From: CAZDKO01 sp964506075 [NCBI: uncultured bacterium]
Lineage (GTDB): Bacteria > CAZDME01 > JAYEMH01
Direction: 5' to 3'
Length of the DNA: 35,509 nucleotides
Assembly: GCA_964506075.1 (NCBI GenBank)
Contig: CAZDKO010000018.1
Span: 1-35,509, forward strand
The position numbers were made by a program, and so were the translations under genes. Positions 7,298 through 14,445 of this stretch are shown piece after piece. Every line of letters begins with the position of its first letter. The first letter of the stretch is position 1. A model generated the notes under the pieces. The model searched no databases, was not told the origin of the DNA, and saw only the letters and a program-made list of their open reading frames with translations.

Positions 7298-7513
7298 ATG
7301 GATAAAAATGATTGCGCTATATGGCAAAACCTGCTTAAAGCCGCCGAGATAATCGAAGGCTGGACCGAGAAACAACGGAAGGACTATCTTTTTAAATTAG
7401 TTAAGAGAGAGTTTGAAAAAGAAAAGACGTTTTATCGGCACGTGATAAAATTGCTGCTGGTCGATTCGGAAAAACGAAGAAATTTTATTCGGGCGGTGAA
7501 AAATGGGAAGTAA
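7298..7513 (+). CDS. 71-residue small protein of unknown function, divergent from the HTH gene
   Basis: I do not recognise this protein. It is small, highly charged and probably all-helical. It is rich in Lys/Arg/Glu (WTEKQRKDYLFKLVKREFEKEK) and has a basic C-terminus (EKRRNFIRAVKNGK). It has no signal peptide or membrane segment and one Cys near the start. I use the ATG at 7298 rather than the GTG directly before it, because AGAAGGA lies 7 nt upstream of the ATG. It is one of only two plus-strand genes in the window. It shares its control region with the HTH repressor, so it is probably that regulator's target. An accessory role to the neighbouring nuclease pair is speculation. Confidence 0.65.
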   Translation: MDKNDCAIWQNLLKAAEIIEGWTEKQRKDYLFKLVKREFEKEKTFYRHVIKLLLVDSEKRRNFIRAVKNGK

Positions 7514-7518
7514 TTTAC

Positions 7519-7572
7519 CCTGAATTTTGTGAAGGGCTCAGGATAAATTCTTTATGCTTTGCATAAAGAATT
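7519..7572. repeat. Repeat block, copy 1 (also present at 8780-8883)
   Basis: Two words occur here and again near the GIY-YIG gene. The first is a 23-bp word containing TGAATTTTGTGAAGGGCTCA (7519-7541, again at 8780-8802). The second is a 27-bp hairpin with arms AATTCTTTATG and CATAAAGAATT (7546-7572, again at 8857-8883). Dispersed repeats of the CTGA...GAAGG type are common around small GIY-YIG genes in draft genomes, as I recall. Confidence 0.8.
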
Positions 7573-7635
7573 TACTCCGCTTATTCTTCTTGCCCTTAGC
7601 AGCTGGTTTATTTCTTGTGCCAATTGACACCCGTT

Positions 7636-7794
7636 TTAACGGCCGCTATTTTTACGCTTTGAATAACACTCTTTGCAGTAAATTGGACGATCGCCACTGG
7701 GCTTAAAAGGAACTTCGCACTCTTTCTTGCAATCTGAACAGATCGCTTTATGCATCTCCCGCGGCTGCCTGTCATATCCACCTTGAAAAGCCAT
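7636..7794 (-). CDS. CxxC-x17-CxxC zinc-ribbon small protein
   Basis: This is a 52-residue protein. After a short polar N-terminus (MAFQGGYDRQPREMHK) it reads CSDC, seventeen residues including EVPFKPSGDRPIYC, then CKEC. That is exactly the CxxC-x17-CxxC zinc-ribbon family, which is widespread in candidate phyla and presumed to bind nucleic acid. C26 within the x17 segment is extra. The tail SKRKNSGR is basic. The start is secure: AGGAGGG lies 6 nt before the ATG at 7794. A 6-bp hairpin (arms GTACCT 7814-7819 and AGGTAC 7826-7831) sits just upstream of the ribosome site. The gene is 93 bp downstream of the R/F-rich protein on the same strand. These features occur within one polypeptide in some relatives, as I recall. 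Confidence 0.85.
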   Translation of the reverse strand: MAFQGGYDRQPREMHKAICSDCKKECEVPFKPSGDRPIYCKECYSKRKNSGR

Positions 7795-7887
7795 TTTGTT
7801 CCCTCCTTTGTAAGTACCTGTTTTAAGGTACGGGTTAAAATAACTATTTACCTAACATACCTAAGATTCAAAACTAAACGCGGTTGT

Positions 7888-8328
7888 TTACCCACGGCCT
7901 TTTCGCTTGTAAGGAAACGGCTTCTTTTTATGAACAAACCCTTCCTTTTGGCCGTCGTTACGTCTGGCAAAATGACGATCCTGGCCAAAACCACTTTCCC
8001 GAGAGCCACCGTAAGTCTTCTTCTCATGGTCAAATTTTCGATTTTCTTCACTATGGCTTTTTTCAAAATGCCGTCCGCGGTCAAATCTTTTTTCTCCAGA
8101 GGCATCACCACGCTCTCTGTCGAAAGGACGGTGAGGGCGACCAAAAGACCGGGAAGGTTTTGAAAAATGCTTCTCGCTAAAAGGCCTGCGTGAAGACTGC
8201 TCAATCAAGATATCTATCTTTTTCTCTAAAAAGACCAACTGCTGTTGTATTTTCCTGATTAAAGCCACCACATCCTGCTCATCGGACGCTGGAGATAAAA
8301 AATCATTATGTTTAGACTGCTCGTTCAT
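7888..8328 (-). CDS. Basic, low-complexity R/F/H-rich protein with an N-terminal coiled coil
   Basis: This is a 146-residue protein. Residues 18-44 (DQDVVALIRKIQQQLVFLEKKIDI region) form a heptad-like helix likely to oligomerise. From residue 47 onward the chain is disordered. It is dominated by Arg, Lys, Phe, His and Gly in repeated short motifs (RPF, RSFGRPHRPFDRER, RFDRGRHFEK) and ends KKPFPYKRKGRG. Such tails bind RNA or DNA non-specifically. The ATG at 8328 has AAAGGAG 6 nt upstream, so it is a translated gene despite the odd composition. Several long antisense frames over it are by-products of this composition. It likely works with the downstream zinc-ribbon protein, probably in RNA handling. 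That is inferred from composition only. Confidence 0.75.
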   Translation of the reverse strand: MNEQSKHNDFLSPASDEQDVVALIRKIQQQLVFLEKKIDILIEQSSRRPFSEKHFSKPSRSFGRPHRPFDRERGDASGEKRFDRGRHFEKSHSEENRKFDHEKKTYGGSRESGFGQDRHFARRNDGQKEGFVHKKKPFPYKRKGRG

Positions 8329-8399
8329 TTATTCTCCTTTCTTATCAAAAATACTGGCTGGATATACAAACCATAACCATAAAAAATTATTACACTACA

Positions 8400-8428
8400 C
8401 TTTTATCTTGATTTTTGAATTTTGTCAT
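8400..8428 (-). promoter_or_regulatory. Possible promoter upstream of the R/F-rich protein
   Basis: On the minus strand ATGACA (8423-8428) and TAAAAG (8400-8405) are 17 bp apart, about 70 bp upstream of the ATG at 8328. Both boxes are weak matches. Confidence 0.3.
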
Positions 8429-8499
8429 CGCGCCTTAAATGGACATAGCGATATTCCCCATAATTGTAAATACTTAAAATCTGCATACAATGCGGGAAT

Positions 8500-8742
8500 C
8501 TATATTGAAGCAATGGTTAATTTCTTAGCCCGGCTAAGACCTTTAATATAAAATTCTCTTTTAAGAGCCTCTGATCTAGTAGGATATTTTTCGGAGTGAA
8601 TCAATCTTACCGGCCAGCGATATTTGGTGTAACGACAGGCTTTGCCTCTGTTATGGTCGGATATCCGGCGCTTCAAATCCTTGGTGATTCCGGTATATAG
8701 TGTTTTATCCCGACACTGGATTATATAGAGATACCAAAACAT
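8500..8742 (-). CDS. GIY-YIG nuclease-superfamily protein (UPF0213/YhbQ-like)
   Basis: This 80-residue protein is a single GIY-YIG domain. WYLYIIQC supplies the first strand (YIIQ replaces the canonical GIY). TLYTGITKDLKRRISDHNRGK contains the YTG of the second strand and the conserved Arg. YTKYRWPVRLIHSE and SEALKREFYIKGLSRAKK (with the catalytic Glu) complete the domain. It is the short stand-alone form related to the UvrC N-terminal nuclease; its in vivo role is unknown. The ATG is at 8742 and the stop is TAG at 8500. Repeats of the type seen at 7519 lie just upstream (8760-8883), an association often seen for this family. Confidence 0.9.
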   Translation of the reverse strand: MFWYLYIIQCRDKTLYTGITKDLKRRISDHNRGKACRYTKYRWPVRLIHSEKYPTRSEALKREFYIKGLSRAKKLTIASI

Positions 8743-8762
8743 AGATACTTATTACCTTAAAG

Positions 8763-8883
8763 TCCTTCGCGAAGTTTATCCTGAATTTTGTGAAGGGCTC
8801 AGAGCCAATTTTTATGCTTTAGTTGATATTCAAGGTCCTTCGCTTCGCTCAGGGCCAATTCTTTATGCTTTGCATAAAGAATT
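8763..8883. repeat. Repeat block, copy 2, beside the GIY-YIG gene
   Basis: This block contains the 23-bp word at 8780-8802 and the 27-bp hairpin word at 8857-8883, both identical to 7519-7572. It also carries related CCTTCGCGAAG and CCTTCGCTTCGCTCAGG segments (8764-8774 and about 8837-8853) and a degenerate half-copy of the hairpin (8806-8822). The hairpin abuts the encoded CCA end of tRNA-His. Confidence 0.8.
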
Positions 8884-8957
8884 GGGGTGGCTAACGGGAT
8901 TTGAACCCGTACAAAGAGAGCCACAGTCTCTTGTGCTGCCATTACACCATAGCCACC
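8883..8957 (-). tRNA. tRNA-His (anticodon GTG), CCA encoded
   Basis: Read on the minus strand, the acceptor GGTGGCTA pairs with TAGCCACC. The anticodon loop is CTGTGGC (anticodon GTG) and the T loop is GTTCAAATC. The first G matches the extra G-1 typical of tRNA-His, facing discriminator C. CCA is encoded at 8883-8885. Confidence 0.95.
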
Positions 8958-9244
8958 GTTCTTAGCTAATAGCCTGTTCTGGCTAATAGCGTATAGCCAA
9001 AGCAATTACCACTATCTATTTGCTATCAATTACATACCATCAGCCATCTGCTATCCGCTATAAGCCTGAATAGCGAATGGCTAATAGCTTATGGCTGATA
9101 GCTTATAGCAAAAAAATACTTAAAATTCTTATCAAAAAGCTAAAAATTTAAGAAAATAAATTCCGTAACTATCCACCCGCAACTATTTGCTACCAGCTAT
9201 TAGCTAACCGCCAGCAACCATCTGCTATCCGCTATAAGCTAAAA
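8958..9244. repeat. GCTATTAGC-family degenerate short repeats around tRNA-His and tRNA-Arg
   Basis: This spacer is built from variants of an 8-10 bp word: GCTAATAGC, GCTTATAGC, GCTGATAGC, GCTATCCGCTATAAGC. They occur in both orientations at 8965-9118 and 9186-9240, with an AT-rich unrelated piece between (about 9119-9180). The same family continues at 9325-9390 and 9795-9935. I see no gene in it. Confidence 0.85.
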
Positions 9245-9321
9245 TGGTACGCCCGGCGTGATTCGAACACGCGACCCTCTGCTTAGAAGGCAGATGCTCT
9301 ATCCAACTGAGCTACGGGCGC
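9245..9321 (-). tRNA. tRNA-Arg (anticodon TCT), CCA encoded
   Basis: On the minus strand it begins GCGCCCGTAGCTCAGTTGGA. The anticodon stem-loop is CTGCCTTCTAAGCAG (anticodon TCT), and the T arm contains GTTCGAATC. The acceptor has a G-U first pair. CCA is encoded at 9245-9247. Confidence 0.96.
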
Positions 9322-9324
9322 ATT

Positions 9325-9390
9325 CTAGCGTACAGCTTATGGCTAATGGCCAATAGCAAATAGCTTATAGCAGATGGCGGATAGCAAAAA
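9325..9390. repeat. GCTATTAGC-family repeats between tRNA-Arg and the four-helix-bundle gene
   Basis: Words such as CAGCTTATGGCTAATGGC, AATAGCAAATAGC and GCGGATAGC are the same family as at 8958-9244. Confidence 0.8.
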
Positions 9391-9442
9391 TACTTTAAAA
9401 CTAAAAAAATTAAAAACTAAATCCGCTTTCCAATATAGTAAA

Positions 9443-9793
9443 CTATTTTAAAGATTTTTTAAAGGCGCAAATCTTTTTAATTAGAGTTTCTGCTTTTTGA
9501 TAAAGAACCAATCTATCCTGCTCGGAAATATATTCTCTTTTTCTAGCCATATACAATATGTTAACCGTTTCCAAAGCTGAAGAAATACTAATATCTAAGA
9601 AAGAACTGAAATTTTTATTCGTTGAAACTCCAGAACCTTCGGCAATGTTATTGGAAATCGATAGAGCCGCTCTTCTTAGCTGGTCTACCATATTATATCT
9701 TTCTTTAACCGGGAATGTTTCTGCCAACTCATAAACATCATTAACATAATCAATCGCTAATTTCCAAATATCAAGCTTTTCAAATCTAAACAT
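9443..9793 (-). CDS. Four-helix-bundle protein (S23 / 23S rRNA intervening-sequence family)
   Basis: This 116-residue protein is a member of the S23/four-helix-bundle family. It has the family opening RFEKLDIWKLAIDYVNDVYELAETFP, the core LRRAALSISNNIAEGSG, and later helices FLDISISSALETVNILYMA and YQKAETLIKKICAFKKSL. Family members form pentamers and lie in rRNA insertions or beside repeats; their function is unclear. The start ATG at 9793 lacks a recognisable Shine-Dalgarno. The gene lies between tRNA-Arg and tRNA-Pro and is flanked on both sides by the GCTATTAGC-type repeats. This suggests an inserted unit in a tRNA cluster. No rRNA gene is in the window. Confidence 0.92.
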   Translation of the reverse strand: MFRFEKLDIWKLAIDYVNDVYELAETFPVKERYNMVDQLRRAALSISNNIAEGSGVSTNKNFSSFLDISISSALETVNILYMARKREYISEQDRLVLYQKAETLIKKICAFKKSLK

Positions 9794-9794
9794 T

Positions 9795-9935
9795 TATATA
9801 ACCGTTTGTCATCTGCCATTAGCATTCGGCAGCAACTAGCTGCCTGAAGAGCAACAGATAGCTGATGGCAGATGGCTAATAGCTTAAGAAACTTTGGCTA
9901 TCGGCTACGCGCTATCTGCTATAAGCCGCTAAACT
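9795..9935. repeat. GCTATTAGC-family repeats between the four-helix-bundle gene and tRNA-Pro
   Basis: Words such as CATCTGCCATTAGC, GATAGCTGATGGCAGATGGC, GGCTATCGGCTACGC and GCTATCTGCTATAAGC occur in both orientations and can form long imperfect hairpins. No gene is seen. Confidence 0.8.
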
Positions 9936-10011
9936 GGTCGGGGCACCCAGACTCGAACTGGGGACCTCCTGCTCCCAAAGCAGGCGCGCTAGCCAACTGC
10001 GCTATGCCCCG
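9935..10011 (-). tRNA. tRNA-Pro (anticodon TGG), CCA encoded
   Basis: On the minus strand it starts CGGGGCATAGCGCAGTTGG. The anticodon stem-loop is CCTGCTTTGGGAGCAGG (anticodon TGG), the T arm has GTTCGAGTC, and the 3' end reads TGCCCCGA followed by an encoded CCA (9935-9937). Confidence 0.96.
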
Positions 10012-10069
10012 TCTTCTATTTTGCAATAGGTAATTATAGGGTAAAAAAAGGCGTCGGTCAAGGAAAAGG

Positions 10070-10097
10070 TTGCAAAATTCATTAGCTATTGTATAAT
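10070..10097 (+). promoter_or_regulatory. Sigma-70-type promoter of the AsmA-like gene
   Basis: TTGCAA (10070-10075) and a perfect TATAAT (10092-10097) are separated by 16 bp, ending 27 bp before the ATG at 10124. Transcription would start near 10104. Confidence 0.65.
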
Positions 10098-10123
10098 CAA
10101 TTTAGGTCATAAAAGAACATAAA

Positions 10124-12901
10124 ATGACACCACTTAAAAAATTAGCCTTAATCCTGATTGTTTTGATTATCTTAATTTTCTGGGGGAAATGGTATCTGGA
10201 AAAGAAATTTCTTCCCGAAAAGATAAAGACACTCACCCTATCCTTTCTTAAAGAGAAATTAGCGTTAGATTCCTCCTTAAAATCAGTTGATTTCGGTTTT
10301 TTAAAAGGGATTGAAATTACTGAATTCGAAATAAATAACCCGCCCGAATTCGGAGAGGAAAAATTACTCCGGGTTAAACAATTAATTTTAAAACCGGCCC
10401 TTCTCCCCCTTTTACGCAAGCGCCTGGTTATCTCCAGCATAATCATTGCCGAACCAAAAATTAATCTAAAAAGAAACCTGAACGGCAACTGGAACATCGA
10501 TACCTTTATCGCCCCTTTCTCCCGGAAAAGCGAAGCGGCCGATAAAAGCAAACAATTCGGTTTACAGATTACTAAAATCCTAATCCAGGAAGCTAACATT
10601 TTTTTTACCGACGAGAGCGTTGCCCCGGCCTTTTCCAGACAAATCGAAAATTTTAATCTGAACGTCTCTCCCTTTGGCCCCGGCTTAGCTTTAACCTATA
10701 ATCTTAACTGCCTTATCAAGCCGGATGAAACCACGGTAGAAGCCAAAGGGAAATTTTTCCTCCTGGGCGGAAAAGGAGGGATAAATCTTAATCTCAAACA
10801 CTTAAATCCGGTTAGTTTCACCCCTTATCTAAATAAATTTACCTCTTTTTATTTTGAAAAAGGCTACATTGACGTGACCTCTGAATTATCCTTCAGTAAA
10901 GACGAATTGAGCGGTAATGGCGAGCTCAATTTATCCGACGTAATTTTTTATCTTAAAAACGTATACGATAAACCTTTAGCCTTTAGCTCCGGAAAGATTT
11001 ATTCCCGGATAGAGATTAACCAGAAAACAGAAACCGTCACTCTGCAGAATACTACCCTTTCTCTCGGCGAAATACAACTAAACGGCGAAGGTCAGATAAA
11101 AACCTTTAAAACCACACCGGAACTTATTTTTAATTTTTCTACCCCGCTCCTTGATTTTAAAACTTTAGCTTTTGCTTTGCCTGCGGCCGCGTCTGATTTC
11201 TATAAATCTTTAAACGCCAACGGTTCGTTTAAAATCAGCCAGGGTAAACTTTCCGTCCCGTTTAAAAATATGTCCGGAACGGATTACCAGTTAACGGCCG
11301 AATTACAAAAAGCCGGAGTAAAACTCCCCTTTCTTAAATCAGCCGTAAACGATATGGAGGGGTTTTTAAACCTTGACCGGGATAAAATAGAAACGGCCAA
11401 CCTTAAAGCCCGGATTGAGAATTTACCTTTTGCCTTAAGCGGCAGCCGGGGATTTAAATCGCCTAAAAAGATGGATTTAGACCTGACCTTTACCCAATTT
11501 TCGCTGGGTGATTTACAAAAAGCTTTAAAAAATAATTTTCCGAATTTTGATTTACCTTTAAACTTTGGGGGCCACGGAGAAGGAAAATTAAAGATTACCG
11601 GCGAAGCCGATAAAACTAATTGGCAGGGTTCACTGCGCTTCATTGAAAGTGAAATTTCCGGCCCCAAATGGACGGATAAAATTAAAAAGGTGAGCGGCGA
11701 GCTTGATTTTAGCCGGGATTCTCTTTCTTCCAAAGCCATCAACGGCTCCTGGAAAGATAACGCCTTCACCTTAAGCGGAACGCTTCAGGATTTTTCCAAA
11801 CCACACCTCAAGTTAAAAGTAACCGGAGGAAAAATTAACTTAAACGCCGAGGCGAAATTCTTAAAGGATTCGGGCGAACTGGTTAATTTATCCGGCGATT
11901 ATCTGGGCATACCGGTCAAAGCCCAGGGGAAATTTAAGAAACTAAATCCTTTGACCATTGACGGTAAAATAGAAAGTTCACCTCTGGACATTGAAAAATT
12001 GATAGAAATCTTTCCGCCTAAATTAAAAGAAACTTATAAGAATCTAAAGTTAGCGGGCAAAATAGATTTTAAAACCAACCTTGAAGGCGAGCTTCTGAAC
12101 TGGAAAAAATGGAAAGCCGGCGGTAGCTTTTACTCTTCTCAGATTCACATTTCCAAATTTAATTTTAAAGAAATGTCTTCCCGCTTTAGCCTTGCGGAAC
12201 AAAACCTTTCTCTCCCCGATATAAAAGCCGTGCTTAGCGCCGGGGCGGTAAACGGGGATTTTAAAATAAATATGGCTGAAGCTTACCCGGGTTTTTCCGG
12301 TAATTTGACCTTAACCAGCGTTGATTTAGCCAGATTCAGTAAAGAAACAGACTGGAAGGATTTAGACATTCAGGGGCTGGCCAGCGGCGAAATCAATTTT
12401 AACGGCTTTGGCAGTGATTGGGATAGATTAAAAGGCCGGGGCTGGATTAATCTCTCCGGAAGCCGTCTCTGGGAAATTCCGCTCCTCGGACAACTGGCTA
12501 ATATTTTATTAATTCCCGGTCTGGATAAAACTATTATTCAGCAAGGGCACTGTACTTTCAATATCAACCAGGGGCGTATCTATAGCAAGGACATAGAACT
12601 TCTAAGTGAGAATCTATCCATAAAAGCGGAAGGAAGCGCCGGGCTGGTCAGTCAAGGCCTTAATTTTGACATTTTAATGCAGTTCTCCGGTGCCTTAAAA
12701 GACAAGGCGAGCGAACTAACCAAACTGGCTAACCTGGTTTTAAAAACCGTGGAGAAACTGCTGGTGCAAATAGAACTCAGAGGCACCATTAAAGAACCAA
12801 AATATAAAGTTAACCCCTTACCGGTAGATAAAATCCTGGAAAGAGAGATTAAAAAGAAAGTAGGCGATTTTCTGCAGGATTTATTGGAAGAAAAGAAATG
12901 A
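10124..12901 (+). CDS. AsmA-family inner-membrane-anchored protein
   Basis: This is a 925-residue protein with one N-terminal membrane helix (residues 7-22, LALILIVLIILIFW) followed by a long beta-rich periplasmic region. This is the architecture of the AsmA/YhdP/TamB group, whose members form hydrophobic grooves that help move phospholipid to the outer membrane. Typical pieces are the early LKGIEITEFEINNPPEFGE segment, repeated Gly-Asn-Gly strands (NGEGQIKTF, GSFKISQGKLSVP) and a C-terminal AsmA_2-like part. The latter runs PLLGQLANILLIPGLDKTI, then GRIYSKDIELLSENLSIKAEGSAGL. It has its own promoter and is divergent from tRNA-Pro. It supports a diderm envelope. No strong Shine-Dalgarno is visible. 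Confidence 0.88.
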   Translation: MTPLKKLALILIVLIILIFWGKWYLEKKFLPEKIKTLTLSFLKEKLALDSSLKSVDFGFLKGIEITEFEINNPPEFGEEKLLRVKQLILKPALLPLLRKRLVISSIIIAEPKINLKRNLNGNWNIDTFIAPFSRKSEAADKSKQFGLQITKILIQEANIFFTDESVAPAFSRQIENFNLNVSPFGPGLALTYNLNCLIKPDETTVEAKGKFFLLGGKGGINLNLKHLNPVSFTPYLNKFTSFYFEKGYIDVTSELSFSKDELSGNGELNLSDVIFYLKNVYDKPLAFSSGKIYSRIEINQKTETVTLQNTTLSLGEIQLNGEGQIKTFKTTPELIFNFSTPLLDFKTLAFALPAAASDFYKSLNANGSFKISQGKLSVPFKNMSGTDYQLTAELQKAGVKLPFLKSAVNDMEGFLNLDRDKIETANLKARIENLPFALSGSRGFKSPKKMDLDLTFTQFSLGDLQKALKNNFPNFDLPLNFGGHGEGKLKITGEADKTNWQGSLRFIESEISGPKWTDKIKKVSGELDFSRDSLSSKAINGSWKDNAFTLSGTLQDFSKPHLKLKVTGGKINLNAEAKFLKDSGELVNLSGDYLGIPVKAQGKFKKLNPLTIDGKIESSPLDIEKLIEIFPPKLKETYKNLKLAGKIDFKTNLEGELLNWKKWKAGGSFYSSQIHISKFNFKEMSSRFSLAEQNLSLPDIKAVLSAGAVNGDFKINMAEAYPGFSGNLTLTSVDLARFSKETDWKDLDIQGLASGEINFNGFGSDWDRLKGRGWINLSGSRLWEIPLLGQLANILLIPGLDKTIIQQGHCTFNINQGRIYSKDIELLSENLSIKAEGSAGLVSQGLNFDILMQFSGALKDKASELTKLANLVLKTVEKLLVQIELRGTIKEPKYKVNPLPVDKILEREIKKKVGDFLQDLLEEKK

Positions 12902-12975
12902 TGATGAATGGTTAACTGGTGAGCGGTTAATTGGTGAGTGGTAACTACTATCTACCGACTACTGACTACTGTTTA
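12902..12975. repeat. Degenerate short repeats between the AsmA-like gene and rdgB
   Basis: The words GGTTAACTGGTGAGC, GGTTAATTGGTGAGTGG and ACCGACTACTGACTACTG follow each other. The second family runs into the last codons of rdgB (its final Ser-Ser-Gln-stop), so repeat growth has reached the coding end. Confidence 0.75.
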
Positions 12976-13573
12976 TTAATTTCTTTATTTCTTTCACCAT
13001 TTTCTTCAAGGCCCGATAACGGTGGCTGACTTTATTTTTTTCTTCCGGCAGAAGCTCGGCAAAAGTTTTTCTATAAGGCGGATAATAAAAAAGAGGGTCG
13101 TAACCAAAGCCTCTTTGCCCGCGTAATTCATTAAGAATATAACCGGAACATTTTCCTTCCACCACTTTAATTATCTCACCCGGCCCGGCTAAAGCCATAA
13201 GGCAATGAAAGGTCGCCTGACGCCTGGAGGGAGGCACTTTTTCTAATTTCTTTAATAACTTAAGATTATTAGCCCGGTAGTCGCCGTTTCTGCCGGCGTA
13301 ACGAGCGGAAAAAACCCCCGGCTCCCCGCCTAAGGCCTTTACCTCCAGACCGGAATCATCGGACAGGGTAAACCGGCGGGTAAAATCGGCTACTATTCTC
13401 GCTTTTTTAACCGCGTTTTCTTTAAAAGTGAGGCCGTCTTCTTTGACCTCGGGACAATCAGGAAAATCATCAAGGGTGAGAATGTTGAAAGGCAAGCCCC
13501 GCAATATATTAATAATTTCTCTTTTTTTATTCTTATTTCTGGTAGCTAAAACAATTTCTATTCTGGAAGCCAT
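12959..13573 (-). CDS. rdgB: Non-canonical purine NTP pyrophosphatase (RdgB/HAM1)
   Basis: This 204-residue enzyme hydrolyses dITP, ITP and XTP to the monophosphates and so keeps deaminated purines out of DNA and RNA. Family motifs are clear. VLATRNKNKKREI (residues 8-20) is the substrate loop. TLSDDSGLEVKALGGEPGVFSARYAG carries the metal-binding acidic residues and the SARYAG box. FGYDPLFYYP and KNKVSHRYRALKK form the base-binding part. The length is normal. The ATG at 13573 overlaps the rph stop by one base (TAATG), so the two are co-translated. The last few codons derive from a spacer repeat. Confidence 0.96.
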   Translation of the reverse strand: MASRIEIVLATRNKNKKREIINILRGLPFNILTLDDFPDCPEVKEDGLTFKENAVKKARIVADFTRRFTLSDDSGLEVKALGGEPGVFSARYAGRNGDYRANNLKLLKKLEKVPPSRRQATFHCLMALAGPGEIIKVVEGKCSGYILNELRGQRGFGYDPLFYYPPYRKTFAELLPEEKNKVSHRYRALKKMVKEIKKLINSSQ

Positions 13574-14295
13574 TAAATAATTTTACCTAAAACATTTTTC
13601 TGGATAAGAATAAGTTTTTGTATCCCCTGCCGGGCCAGGTGAAGTAATTTTTCCATATCCGCTTCGGTAAAGGGACTTTTTTCCGCCGTTCCCTGAATTT
13701 CTACAAATTTACCTTTACCGGTCATTACCACGTTCATATCCACGTCGGCTTGAGAATCTTCCTCGTAGCATAAATCAAGTAAAACGACCCCGTCTTTCAT
13801 ACCGACGCTGGTAGCGGCGACCCAGTCTTTAACCGGGAATTTTTTCAGTTTGCCTTCTTTATAAACTTTTTTTATAGCTTCGGCCATGGCCACAAAGGCG
13901 CCCGTAATGGCCGCGGTCCGGGTTCCTCCGTCAGCCTGGATAACGTCACAATCCAGCCAGATGGTTCTTTCCCCCAATAGCTCCAGGTCAACCACGGCGC
14001 GCAAAGAACGGCCGATTAAACGTTGAATCTCGTGGGTTCTGCCGCCTATTTTTCCCCGGGATGACTCCCGGGTAATTCTATCCGTGGAGGAACGCGGCAG
14101 CATCCCGTATTCGGCCGTTATCCAGCCCTGTTTTTTATCTCTTAAAAACGGCGGGACTTTTTCTTCAACGCTGGCGGTGCAAATAACCTTGGTATCACCG
14201 ACTTCAATTAAAACAGAACCTTCGGCGTATTTGCTGAAATTTTTTTTGATTTTTACCGGCCGCAATTCTTTTTCTTTCCTTCTATCCGCTCGCAT
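13573..14295 (-). CDS. rph: Ribonuclease PH
   Basis: This 240-residue phosphorolytic 3'-5' exoribonuclease trims tRNA 3' ends. The family signatures are complete. [16 protein letters not shown] is the N-terminus. [22 protein letters not shown] carries the arginines for phosphate and [23 protein letters not shown] and the [18 protein letters not shown] block form the active site. [19 protein letters not shown] follows. The start ATG at 14295 has GGGAGG 5 nt upstream. Co-transcription with rdgB directly downstream is a common arrangement in bacteria. A 150-bp repeat-rich spacer separates it from the fumarase genes. Confidence 0.97.
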   Translation of the reverse strand: MRADRRKEKELRPVKIKKNFSKYAEGSVLIEVGDTKVICTASVEEKVPPFLRDKKQGWITAEYGMLPRSSTDRITRESSRGKIGGRTHEIQRLIGRSLRAVVDLELLGERTIWLDCDVIQADGGTRTAAITGAFVAMAEAIKKVYKEGKLKKFPVKDWVAATSVGMKDGVVLLDLCYEEDSQADVDMNVVMTGKGKFVEIQGTAEKSPFTEADMEKLLHLARQGIQKLILIQKNVLGKII

Positions 14296-14327
14296 AATGC
14301 CTCCCTGATCCGTCGTTCGCCTGCCTG

Positions 14328-14445
14328 CCCCCGTGTTTAGATTCTGAAAGAATCTACAGGGGGTATCTCGTATTCCGTTGTTCGTATCTAGTATCTCGTT
14401 TTTTATGTTTTCACGGTATACGATTCACGAGCGACGAGATACAAT
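14328..14445. repeat. Hairpin and GTATCTCGT-type repeats between rph and the fumarase beta gene
   Basis: A long hairpin spans 14328-14363. The inner arms are TAGATTC/GAATCTA around TGAAA and the outer arms are CCCCC/GGGGG. It is followed by repeated words GTATCTCGT, CGTATCTAGTATCTCG and ACGAGATAC (about 14362-14442). The same word family recurs near 23930 and 25630. Confidence 0.75.

Noticed and set aside
7217-7375. N-terminal extension of the HTH protein to 7375
   Set aside because: It crosses the palindromes and promoter and the start of the divergent gene. The HTH domain and ribosome site fit the ATG at 7216.
7573-7635. Short minus-strand reading with a basic tail (NKPAAKGKKNKRSK) just after the zinc-ribbon stop
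   Set aside because: It has only a GTG start without a ribosome site. It could be a frameshifted old tail of the zinc-ribbon gene but cannot be supported.
7750-8204. Three alternative ORFs over the R/F-rich gene (two plus, one minus)
   Set aside because: They are shadows of a biased composition. None has a ribosome site as good as that of 7888-8328.
8799-9005. 68-residue minus-strand ORF
   Set aside because: It runs through tRNA-His and the flanking repeats; the open frame is accidental.
8958-9935. Possible CRISPR array in the regularly repeated tRNA spacers
   Set aside because: The words are 8-10 bp, degenerate, in both orientations and without uniform spacers.
11284-11769. 161-residue minus-strand ORF inside the AsmA-like gene, and a similar one at 10102-10599
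   Set aside because: Both are antisense shadows of a well-supported long gene and have no family features.
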